DNA of 64,000 nucleotides from Planctomycetota bacterium (GTDB taxonomy: Bacteria; Planctomycetota; UBA1135; UBA2386): positions 310,001 through 374,000 of the forward strand of contig JACKIC010000001.1 in the NCBI GenBank assembly GCA_020638655.1, given 5' to 3'. Below the pieces are notes generated by a model. The model ran no database searches. It saw nothing but the letters and a program-made list of their open reading frames with translations, and was not told the origin of the DNA. Below are positions 44,753-53,722 of this stretch, one piece after another. Made by a program: the position numbers and the translations under genes. Every line of letters starts with the position of its first letter. Within the stretch, counting starts at the first letter, position 1.

Positions 44753-45056
44753 TGCAGCCGCCGCGCCCAGCGCGCGGCCCCGTTCAGACGGCCTGGCGCG
44801 TCGCGCCGGCCATGCCACGGGCGCCGTGGCGACCCCGGCCCGATCCGGGATCTGCTCGCCCAACCGCAGGCATTCTGGCCACTTGCGTCCCTGTCGCCGG
44901 TGTCGTCGGCGCTGCGAAGGTGCGGCGAAAAGCAAAAACCTGGCGCCCGGCGCTCAAGCCCCTTGGCAACGGTCCGAGCATGCTCGTGGGAGTCGGGAGG
45001 ATCGAACCTGACCCCGCTATCAGTCGGCGAATCACAGTCAGGCAAAGGAACGAGTC
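44753..45056. other. 304-base region upstream of flagellin
   Basis: No gene is supported here. A hairpin CCACGG-GCG-CCGTGG (44815-44829) follows the PilT gene. A perfect 12-base palindrome CGAGCATGCTCG (44975-44986) and an AAAGGA ribosome-binding site (44044 bases being 45044-45049) precede flagellin. I could not fit a convincing sigma-28 or sigma-54 promoter. A stretch reading AGGTTCGATCCTCCCGAC on the minus strand resembles a tRNA T-arm but its stem does not pair. Confidence 0.45.
45044..45049 (+). promoter_or_regulatory. Ribosome binding site of flagellin
   Basis: AAAGGA lies 7 bases before the ATG at 45057. Together with the conserved M-G-L-R-V-N-T-N start it fixes the initiation codon of this highly expressed type of gene. 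Confidence 0.7.
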
Positions 45057-45887
45057 ATGGGTCTCAGAGTCAACACCAACGTCGCGTCCATCAACGCCCA
45101 GCGGAACACAGCCCAGGTGACCACTCGCCTGGCGCGCAACTTCCAACGGTTGTCGACCGGTCTGCGCATCTCCTCGGCCGCGGACGACGCGGCCGGCCTC
45201 GCGATCTCGGAACGTCTGCGCTCGCAGGTCCGGTCGCTCACGCAGGCCTCCCGCAACGCGAACGACGGCATCTCCCTGGTGCAGGTCGGTGAAGGCGCGC
45301 TCAACGAGGTCAGCAACATCCTGGTGCGCCTGCGTGAGCTGGCGATCCAGTCGGCGAACGGTTCGAGCTCGACCGCGGACAAGAACACCATCAAGGAAGA
45401 GTTCGACAGCCTCGTCAACGAGGTGAACCGCATCGCGCAGTCGACCGAGTTCAACGGCATCAAGCTGCTGGACGGCTCGGCCACCACGGTCACCTTCCAG
45501 GTGGGCATCAACACGCAGGCCAACATCGACCAGATCAACGTCACGTTGACGCCGGCGCTGTCGACCACGCTGGGGCTGTCCTCGCTCGACGTCGGCTCCG
45601 GTGGCAACACCAGCACCGCGATCTCGTCGATCGACGCCGCGATCAACTCGATCTCGCAGCTGCGCGGCAAGTTCGGCTCGCTGCAGAACCGCCTGCAGTC
45701 GACCATCGCCAACCTCGGCGTCGCCGCCGAGTCGCTGTCGGCCGCCGAGAGCCGCATCCGCGACGTCGACGTCGCCTACGAGACCGCGGAGCTCACCCGC
45801 AACAACATCCTGCAACAGGCGTCGATCTCGATCTTGTCGCAGGCCAACTCCCAGCCGCAGGCCGCCCTGCAGCTGCTGCAAGGCTGA
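45057..45887 (+). CDS. fliC: Flagellin
   Basis: 276 residues with only the conserved N- and C-terminal D0/D1 parts (V-N-T-N-V-A-S-I-N-A-Q-R, R-L-S-T-G-L-R-I-S-S-A-A-D-D-A-A-G; C-terminal E-S-R-I-R-D-V-D-V-A-Y-E and Q-A-N-S-Q-P-Q-A-A-L). The variable D2/D3 outer domain is missing, so the filament would be thin and smooth. No signal peptide: export is by the flagellar type III apparatus. No other flagellar gene is next to it. Downstream are three strong GC hairpins. Confidence 0.97.
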   Translation: MGLRVNTNVASINAQRNTAQVTTRLARNFQRLSTGLRISSAADDAAGLAISERLRSQVRSLTQASRNANDGISLVQVGEGALNEVSNILVRLRELAIQSANGSSSTADKNTIKEEFDSLVNEVNRIAQSTEFNGIKLLDGSATTVTFQVGINTQANIDQINVTLTPALSTTLGLSSLDVGSGGNTSTAISSIDAAINSISQLRGKFGSLQNRLQSTIANLGVAAESLSAAESRIRDVDVAYETAELTRNNILQQASISILSQANSQPQAALQLLQG

Positions 45888-45898
45888 TCGCGGCCCCG

Positions 45899-45918
45899 CC
45901 CGGCGGCGCGCCGCCGGG
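45899..45918. terminator. Perfect 20-base palindrome after flagellin
   Basis: CCCGGCGGCGCGCCGCCGGG starts 12 bases after the flagellin stop and can fold as an 8-bp stem with a 4-base loop. It is the first of three GC hairpins here. Confidence 0.55.
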
Positions 45919-46030
45919 TAGGCCATCGCATTCGTCGCCCGCGACAGCGGGTGACCGGCAAGCTGCGGCCCGCGGGGGCTGCAGAAGGACGAAGCACTTC
46001 CTTTGCCGCGCGGGGCACGCCCCGCAGGAT

Positions 46031-46053
46031 CCGGCCGGGCAAAACCCGGCCGG
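46031..46053 (+). terminator. Intrinsic-type terminator downstream of flagellin
   Basis: CCGGCCGGG (46031-46039) pairs with CCCGGCCGG (46045-46053) across a CAAAA loop and is followed by GTTCTTGT. This is the most terminator-like structure in the window. A further hairpin, GCGGGG-CACG-CCCCGC, lies just before it (about 46010-46025). Confidence 0.72.
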
Positions 46054-46124
46054 GTTCTTGTACCGAAGGCGTTCGCGCCGCTCCCGGGGCTGGCCAACCA
46101 CTCGCGCCCGCATACGCTCGCCGC

Positions 46125-46964
46125 GTGCGCATCGCCGAGCTGCCCTGGTACGACCTGCCCGAAGTGCGCGTCGCGACCGATGCGTGGTGGCGCGGCCTGG
46201 TCGGCCACCTGCGCCGGCTCGGCGTCGACGACGTGCCGGACGAACTGACCCGCGGCGGCTCCCACGTCGAACGCTGGCAACAGCGCGACCTGCTGCTGAG
46301 CCAGTCCTGCGGCTACGACGTGCTCTACGACGCCGCCCACGCGATCGTGCCGATCGCCACGCCGTGCTACGCCGCACCGGGCTGCGAGGGCCCGCGCTAC
46401 TCGAGCGAGGTGCTGGTGCACGCCGACGCGCCGTTCCACACGGTCGAGGACCTGCGCGGCGCGCGCGCCGCGGTCAACGAGCCGACCTCGCACTCGGGCA
46501 ACAACGCGATGCGCCCCCTGGTGGCCGCGCGCAGCGAGCGCGGCGCCTTCTTCGGGGAGGTCGTCCTGACCGGTTCGCACGCGACCAGCCTGCTGCTGCT
46601 GCAGAACGACAAGGTCGACGTCGCCTGCGTCGACGCCGTGGTGCTCGCGCTGCTGCGCCGGCGGCGGCCGCTGGCCCTGCACGGCCTGCGCACCGTCGCG
46701 CGCTCGACGACGGCGCCGGCGCCGCCCTACGTGACCTCGGTGCACACGCCGCCTTCGGTGCGCGACCACCTGCGGGAGGCGCTGTTCGCCGCGGTGCGCG
46801 ACCCGCAGCTCGCGGCGGCGCGCGACGAACTGCTGCTCACCGACTTCGTCGCGCTGCCCGCCGAGGCCTACCGCGAGCTGCAGGACTGGGAACACCCGGC
46901 GTTGATCGCCGGCTACCGCGAACTGCCGGCGCCGCGGCGTTCGCCGCTGTCGGGAGGCGGGTAG
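46125..46964 (+). CDS. PhnD-like phosphate/phosphonate-binding-fold protein without signal peptide
   Basis: 279 residues from a GTG at 46125; the frame is open further upstream, but that part crosses the flagellin terminator. The fold is a type II periplasmic binding domain of the PhnD group (L-S-Q-S-C-G-Y-D-V-L, Y-S-S-E-V-L-V-H, G-A-R-A-A-V-N-E-P-T-S-H-S-G). No signal peptide or lipobox and no transporter genes are near, so a cytoplasmic sensor or enzyme role is possible. Confidence 0.75.
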   Translation: MRIAELPWYDLPEVRVATDAWWRGLVGHLRRLGVDDVPDELTRGGSHVERWQQRDLLLSQSCGYDVLYDAAHAIVPIATPCYAAPGCEGPRYSSEVLVHADAPFHTVEDLRGARAAVNEPTSHSGNNAMRPLVAARSERGAFFGEVVLTGSHATSLLLLQNDKVDVACVDAVVLALLRRRRPLALHGLRTVARSTTAPAPPYVTSVHTPPSVRDHLREALFAAVRDPQLAAARDELLLTDFVALPAEAYRELQDWEHPALIAGYRELPAPRRSPLSGGG

Positions 46965-46982
46965 CACCGACGGCGAGCGGCT

Positions 46983-48314
46983 TCACCTGGGCTCGAGAGG
47001 AATCACGAAGCGGCACCTCGACGATGTGTCCGGCACGTCGAAAGTCACGGTGCCCACTTGCGTCTCGCCCTTGGCGTCGATGCGCCAGATGGATCCAGGC
47101 GGGAGCAACCACTCGATCCCCGCGCGGGTCGATCTGCCGCGTACCAGGGTTGCGTTGCCGTCCCTGCCAACCCGCCACCAGCGCAGCATGACATCGTCGA
47201 GTTCGGGAAGCGTCGTGATGCACACGGACGATCCGTTCACCGTCACCCGCCGCGGGACCCCCTTGGCTGGCACGAATCGCCGCGGCACCGGTTCCACGTC
47301 GAGCGCCTGTGGCAGTTTCAGTTCGACTTCACCGGCGGCCAGACCAAGGAAGTGAAGCTCACCGCCCGCGTCCGTCCTGGTCACGCAGAGCGAAGCTCCT
47401 CGGGTCGCTGTGAGCAGGTGAGTGCCGACCACATGCACCTCGACTTCCAAGCCGGACAAGCCGTTGCCGGCCCGATCCACGAGGTCGATCACCACGTCGC
47501 TGCACGGCTCGAGTTCGAGATCGATCGACCCGTCGTTCGCCGCGTTGTCGACGATCCTAGTCGCGCTGCCGTGCAGCCCATGATTCGCGCACAGCTCGAT
47601 CTGCCGCGAGGATGACAGCCGATCTTCGTGCGGCACACCCAACAGGAACGCACCCGTCGCATCGCACCAGGCCACCCGATGCGTGGTGTCCTGGTCCATG
47701 GTCGAACGCGCGTTCACCACGGCGCCCGCGACGGGCACCCCATGCGCGAACACCCGACCTCGTAGTGCATGGCCTGCTCCGAGCTCGAAGTCCTGGACGA
47801 CGACACGATCACCGGACGGCTGCTTGCGCGGCGTGGCGAAGAAATCGGCGCGCGGGCAGTAGCCCGGAGCTTCCACCGAGATGTAGAGCCGAAGTCGCGC
47901 GGGATTGCCGCCGTCGGCCAAGACGAACTCGTAGCGGCCATCAGTGCCAGACTCGCTCTCCGACACCGACGAGCCGACGCTCGCACGGATCGTCGCACCG
48001 GCAATGCCCGCGTCCTGCCGATCGGATACGCGCCCACGCAGCACGAGGTCCTGCGCGATCTCGATGTCTGGCTGGCGGGCAGACACGATCGCCTCTGCGG
48101 GCACTTCTGCGCGCATGACCGAAGACGCTGCGGCATCGCCGATCTCCACCCTGCCCGGGTCATGTTCCGTTGGCCTCGCCGGAGCCCTTCCCGAAGTTCC
48201 GAACGACGGGTCCGACCTCAGCATCGACAAGCAGATCGCGAGCACGATCACCACCAGCAGGAGCCCGATGGCGAGCGGCCTCAGCTTCGTTGTCTCGTTT
48301 CGCGCAGATACCAT
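46983..48314 (-). CDS. Membrane-anchored carboxypeptidase-regulatory-like protein
   Basis: 443 residues from an ATG at 48314. One membrane helix (about 13-31, A-I-G-L-L-L-V-V-I-V-L-A) is followed by a long exported part of beta-rich repeats: L-R-G-R-V-S-D-R-Q-D-A-G-I-A-G-A, then Y-E-F-V-L-A, and L-R-G-R-V-F-A-H-G-V-P-V-A-G-A-V. These are CarboxypepD_reg-like domains, which usually act as spacer or adhesion modules. The G+C of the gene is slightly lower than its neighbours by eye. Function unknown. Confidence 0.7.
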   Translation of the reverse strand: MVSARNETTKLRPLAIGLLLVVIVLAICLSMLRSDPSFGTSGRAPARPTEHDPGRVEIGDAAASSVMRAEVPAEAIVSARQPDIEIAQDLVLRGRVSDRQDAGIAGATIRASVGSSVSESESGTDGRYEFVLADGGNPARLRLYISVEAPGYCPRADFFATPRKQPSGDRVVVQDFELGAGHALRGRVFAHGVPVAGAVVNARSTMDQDTTHRVAWCDATGAFLLGVPHEDRLSSSRQIELCANHGLHGSATRIVDNAANDGSIDLELEPCSDVVIDLVDRAGNGLSGLEVEVHVVGTHLLTATRGASLCVTRTDAGGELHFLGLAAGEVELKLPQALDVEPVPRRFVPAKGVPRRVTVNGSSVCITTLPELDDVMLRWWRVGRDGNATLVRGRSTRAGIEWLLPPGSIWRIDAKGETQVGTVTFDVPDTSSRCRFVIPLEPR

Positions 48315-48353
48315 CGTGACGTACGCGACCTCCCGCGGCGCACCCAAGTCGCG

Positions 48354-49157
48354 TCAGTCGAGCTCGAGGCCGCGCTCTTCCTCTTCGGTGATGCCTTCGC
48401 CGAACGACTTGCCGAGGTAGACCTTGCGCACCTGTTCGTCGTTGACGATCGCCTGCGCGTCGCCTTCGGCGATCACCACGCCGCGGTTGATGATGTAGGC
48501 GCGGTCGGTGATACGCAGCGTCGCCAGCACGTTGTGCTCGGTGATCAGGATGCCGATGCCCGACCGCGCCAGCGCGGCGAGGATCTGCTGGATCTCCTCG
48601 ACGGTGATCGGGTCGACGCCCGCGAACGGCTCGTCGAGCAGCAGCAGCGCCGGCTCGGTGGCCAGCGCGCGCGCGATCTCGAGGCGCCGCTTCTCGCCGC
48701 CCGACATCGTCTCGGCGATCGAGTCGGCGACGTGCATCAGCTGCAGGTCCCCCATCAACTCGCGGGCGCGTTCGTCGCGCTCCTTGCGCCGCATGCCGCG
48801 CGCCTCGAGCACGCAGCGGATGTTGTCGATCGCCGACATCTTCTTGAACACCGACTCCTGCTGCGCGAGGTAACCGAGCCCGCGGCGGGCGCGGCGATAC
48901 ATCGGCTGGCGGGTGACGTCCTGGCCGAGCAGGCTGACGCTGCCGGCGTCGGGCGTGACCATGCCGACGACCATGCGGAAGGTCGTGGTCTTGCCCGCGC
49001 CGTTCGGCCCGAGCAGCCCGACGATCTCACCCTCGCGTACGGTGATACCGACCTGGTCGACGACGCGGCGCCCCTTGTAGGCCTTGACCAGACCCTCGGT
49101 GCGCAGGATCTCGGCGCCCATGTCGGGCTGCGCCGGCGACGTCGCGACGGCGCTCAT
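48354..49157 (-). CDS. lptB: LptB-type ABC transporter ATPase
   Basis: 267 residues. Walker A G-P-N-G-A-G-K-T-T-T, signature M-S-G-G-E-K-R-R-L, Walker B L-L-L-L-D-E-P-F-A-G-V-D and the E-H-N-V switch are all intact, and the L-G-Y-L-A-Q-Q-E-S-V-F-K-K Q-loop is typical of LptB. It powers lipopolysaccharide extraction from the inner membrane with LptFG, which are not in the window. It overlaps the signal peptidase stop by ATGA. Confidence 0.92.
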   Translation of the reverse strand: MSAVATSPAQPDMGAEILRTEGLVKAYKGRRVVDQVGITVREGEIVGLLGPNGAGKTTTFRMVVGMVTPDAGSVSLLGQDVTRQPMYRRARRGLGYLAQQESVFKKMSAIDNIRCVLEARGMRRKERDERARELMGDLQLMHVADSIAETMSGGEKRRLEIARALATEPALLLLDEPFAGVDPITVEEIQQILAALARSGIGILITEHNVLATLRITDRAYIINRGVVIAEGDAQAIVNDEQVRKVYLGKSFGEGITEEEERGLELD

Positions 49158-50746
49158 CGCACGAAGCCGAACCGGTCCGGCCAGTTGTTGCGCGTCAGCC
49201 ACGAGATCGGGCGCGCCGGGTAGAAGACCATCAGCGCGCGGCCCTGGATGTCCTGGCGCCGCACGAACGACACACCCGAGGCGTTGCGCACTTCGGGCGC
49301 GACCCACTCGCCGTTGCCGTCCGGGTTCATGAACGAGACGACGCCGGGGCCCCAGTTCGCGCCGGGCATGCCCTCGAGCCGCATGATCTCGCCGAACTCG
49401 TCGATCATCACGATCGCGCGCTCGCTCGGGATCGCGATCGGCGTCTCGTCGCGGTCGGGGGGGCTGTCCAACGACATCGGCCGCTTGTTGCCGCGCACGA
49501 TGCGCGCGCCCGGCGTGTCGGGGGGCACGACCTTGCCGTCGAGCACGCCGATCGTGATCGCGGTCCAGTCGCGCGAGTCGATCGACTGCAGGGTGTTGTC
49601 ACCCATCATGAAGTAGTGCCCCATCGGCACCTCGATCACCTCGTCGGCGCCCGAACGCGTGTAGTGCTGGTCGCGATCGAGGCGCACGTCGTCGAGGCGC
49701 GCCTTGCCGCGCCCCTTGAGCACGATCTGCGGCACGACCGCGTGGCCCGGCCGGGGAGCCGGCCCGTCGAGCGCGCAGCCCTCGCGGCAGGCCCACTCGT
49801 CGGTGGGGAAACGCGCCAGCTCGCGGCCGTCGCGCCAGGCGATCAACTGGTCGTCGACGTGGGCGAAGCACAGCCGCGTCGCGACGTCGGCCTCGACCGC
49901 GCAGTCGAACTCGGGCGACTCGCCGAGCACCTGCGTATCCTTGGCGCGGACCTGCAGGCGGCCCTTGCCCTTGGCGACGACCAACGCGTAGGTCCACTTG
50001 TCGCGGCCCGGGCGCGTGACGTCGATCTCGAACGCCACCTCCTCGAGCCCGGCGCCCGCGACGATCGTCGCCGCGAGCCGCGCGTCGGGCACGATCTCCT
50101 GCTGCCGCTCGTGCGCGGTCTTGTCGCGGATCTCACGCGCGACCGCAGGCGGGTAACCGTCCCAGACGCGGTCGACGAAGCCGCCGTCGTCCTCGTCGCG
50201 GAAGTAGAGGCGGGCCAGGCTGCCGCCGATGTCGACGGAGAAGCCCTCGTCGTCCTCGTCGAAACCCCGGCCGACCCAGCTCTTGCCGAGCGCCTTGGCG
50301 TCACCGCGGGTCTCGCGCCGCGCCGGATAGATGTTCTTCCACATCTCTTCCTGCAGGTCGTCGGGCTTGCGCAGGATCATGTAGTTGCGCACGCCGTCGT
50401 GATCCTCGACGAGATACAGGTTGCCGCCGGCGATGTGCAGGCGATCGCCCGGCATGCCGACCATGCGCTTGACGTAGTTCTGGTTCTTCTGCAGCGGGTA
50501 CTGGAACACCGTGATGTCCCACCGCTGCGGCTCGCGGAACGTCGGCAGCAGCTTGTCGACGAGGATGCGGTCGTAGACCGACGCCTCGCTGCTGCCCATC
50601 AGGGTCGGCTGCATCGACGAGGTCGGGATCTGATAGGCCTCGAGGCAGAACCACTTCAGCAGCACGGCGGCGAGGATCGCGACGCCGAACGCCTCCAGGT
50701 TGGTGCGCACGGGCCCCATCGTCATCGGCTTCTTGGTCTTGGCCAT
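49154..50746 (-). CDS. lepB: Signal peptidase I with large internal insertions
   Basis: 530 residues from the ATG at 50746 (a GTG 14 codons earlier is possible). One membrane helix (18-34) precedes the catalytic serine in P-T-S-S44-M-Q-P-T and the lysine in Y-V-K93-R-M-V-G-M-P-G-D. The rest of the catalytic core (M-G-D-N-T-L-Q-S-I-D-S-R-D-W) appears only near residue 395, after an insertion of ~270 residues; a second insertion lies before the C-terminus. The catalytic dyad is intact. It cleaves signal peptides outside the inner membrane. Confidence 0.9.
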   Translation of the reverse strand: MAKTKKPMTMGPVRTNLEAFGVAILAAVLLKWFCLEAYQIPTSSMQPTLMGSSEASVYDRILVDKLLPTFREPQRWDITVFQYPLQKNQNYVKRMVGMPGDRLHIAGGNLYLVEDHDGVRNYMILRKPDDLQEEMWKNIYPARRETRGDAKALGKSWVGRGFDEDDEGFSVDIGGSLARLYFRDEDDGGFVDRVWDGYPPAVAREIRDKTAHERQQEIVPDARLAATIVAGAGLEEVAFEIDVTRPGRDKWTYALVVAKGKGRLQVRAKDTQVLGESPEFDCAVEADVATRLCFAHVDDQLIAWRDGRELARFPTDEWACREGCALDGPAPRPGHAVVPQIVLKGRGKARLDDVRLDRDQHYTRSGADEVIEVPMGHYFMMGDNTLQSIDSRDWTAITIGVLDGKVVPPDTPGARIVRGNKRPMSLDSPPDRDETPIAIPSERAIVMIDEFGEIMRLEGMPGANWGPGVVSFMNPDGNGEWVAPEVRNASGVSFVRRQDIQGRALMVFYPARPISWLTRNNWPDRFGFVR

Positions 50747-50774
50747 CTCGTCCGTGGTCCTCTCGAGCAAAGGT

Positions 50775-52586
<1,812 letters not shown>

Positions 52587-52730
52587 GGCGGTTCTTGTCG
52601 GCGCTGGCAGTTTCTTCCGCGGTGCCCGGGGGCGCCAGCGGCTCCGCCGGGTTGCGGGCGAAAGATGGTAGCGACGCCCGCTCCCCAGTGGCAGCGTTTC
52701 GTGGTGGGAAGCCGGCACTAGGCTGGTGGC

Positions 52731-53699
52731 ATGGCGAAACGGACCCGGAACCAGATCGAATCGCCGCTGCGGCAGCCCGGCGGCGCGATGGCAATGACGA
52801 TTGGCGCGGTGTTCACCGTCGTCGGTCTGGGCCTGTGCGTGTTCTGGCGCGCCCGGCTGGCGACGGTGCCCGCGGAGGTCGACCTGATGACGCGCAGCGG
52901 CTTCCGGGCGCACGGCGAGGTCTGGGTGCTGGCGATCGTGGGCATCGGCTTCGTCGCGCTCGGCACGGCCGCGGTCGTGGCGGGCGTGCTCGCCGCGCGC
53001 GGGCGCCACACGGTCGGCCACACGCCCGACGACGACATGCCCGAGGTGTCGCGCCAACCGCTGACCGCCGGCGACACCACGCTGCTGTCGGTTGCGACCC
53101 ACCGCTTCGCAGACGGGCGGCTCGAACCCGACCCGCGCGCGTTCGTCGGCCCGCGGCGCTTCGTGCTGATCTTCACGGTCTGCTTCGGCGCCTTCATGGT
53201 GTGGCTGCTCACCGTGCTGCGGCCGCTCGGCGAGGCCCTCGCCCCCAACCTCGCGCTCGCCGCGGCCTGCGCCCTGGCGCTGGCCGGCGCCGCGTTCGTC
53301 TTCCTGCGGGTGTTCCGCGCCGTCGCCCAGCGGCTGCCGAGCTTCTCGACGGAGGCGGGGAAGTGGCGCGTCGAGGCCCGGGGCGAGGTGCTCGCCTCGG
53401 GCGCCGTCGCGGACCTCGTCGCGGTGCAGCTGCTCGCCGCGCGACTGCGACTGCGCAGCCACCAGAACACGACGATCGCCGAGGTGCTCGAGCTCAACCT
53501 CGCGTGGCGAACCCCGTCGGGGCCGGTCGAACGCGTCAACCTCGCGCGTTGCCACGGCTCGTTCGTGACGCTCGCCCGCCCCGCCGCGGCCCTCGCCGAT
53601 CACCTGGACCTGCCCCTGCTCTACCAGCGCGCGGAAGCCCACCAGGAACCCGGGAAGGGGCCGCGCGGCAACGGCCGACGGACCCGGTCGACCCGGTGA
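52731..53699 (+). CDS. Hypothetical membrane protein
   Basis: 322 residues. Four hydrophobic helices are visible (about 20-40, 65-85, 140-165, 172-195); the ~125-residue C-terminal part is soluble, with alternating Leu/Val and Arg. No family recognised. It is divergent from lepA and lies 23 bases before the YfhO-like gene. Confidence 0.7.
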   Translation: MAKRTRNQIESPLRQPGGAMAMTIGAVFTVVGLGLCVFWRARLATVPAEVDLMTRSGFRAHGEVWVLAIVGIGFVALGTAAVVAGVLAARGRHTVGHTPDDDMPEVSRQPLTAGDTTLLSVATHRFADGRLEPDPRAFVGPRRFVLIFTVCFGAFMVWLLTVLRPLGEALAPNLALAAACALALAGAAFVFLRVFRAVAQRLPSFSTEAGKWRVEARGEVLASGAVADLVAVQLLAARLRLRSHQNTTIAEVLELNLAWRTPSGPVERVNLARCHGSFVTLARPAAALADHLDLPLLYQRAEAHQEPGKGPRGNGRRTRSTR

Positions 53700-53722
53700 G
53701 GGCGCGGCGGTAGCGTGCTGCG

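Noticed and set aside
44990..45020. tRNA or tRNA remnant on the minus strand before flagellin
   Set aside because: A T-loop-like GGTTCGATCC is present, but the T-stem does not pair and no anticodon or acceptor arm can be drawn.
44940..45056. Sigma-54 or sigma-28 promoter of flagellin
   Set aside because: A TGGCA and a downstream GC are one base off the sigma-54 spacing; the CTCAAG/GTCCGA pair is a weak sigma-28 match. Neither is convincing.
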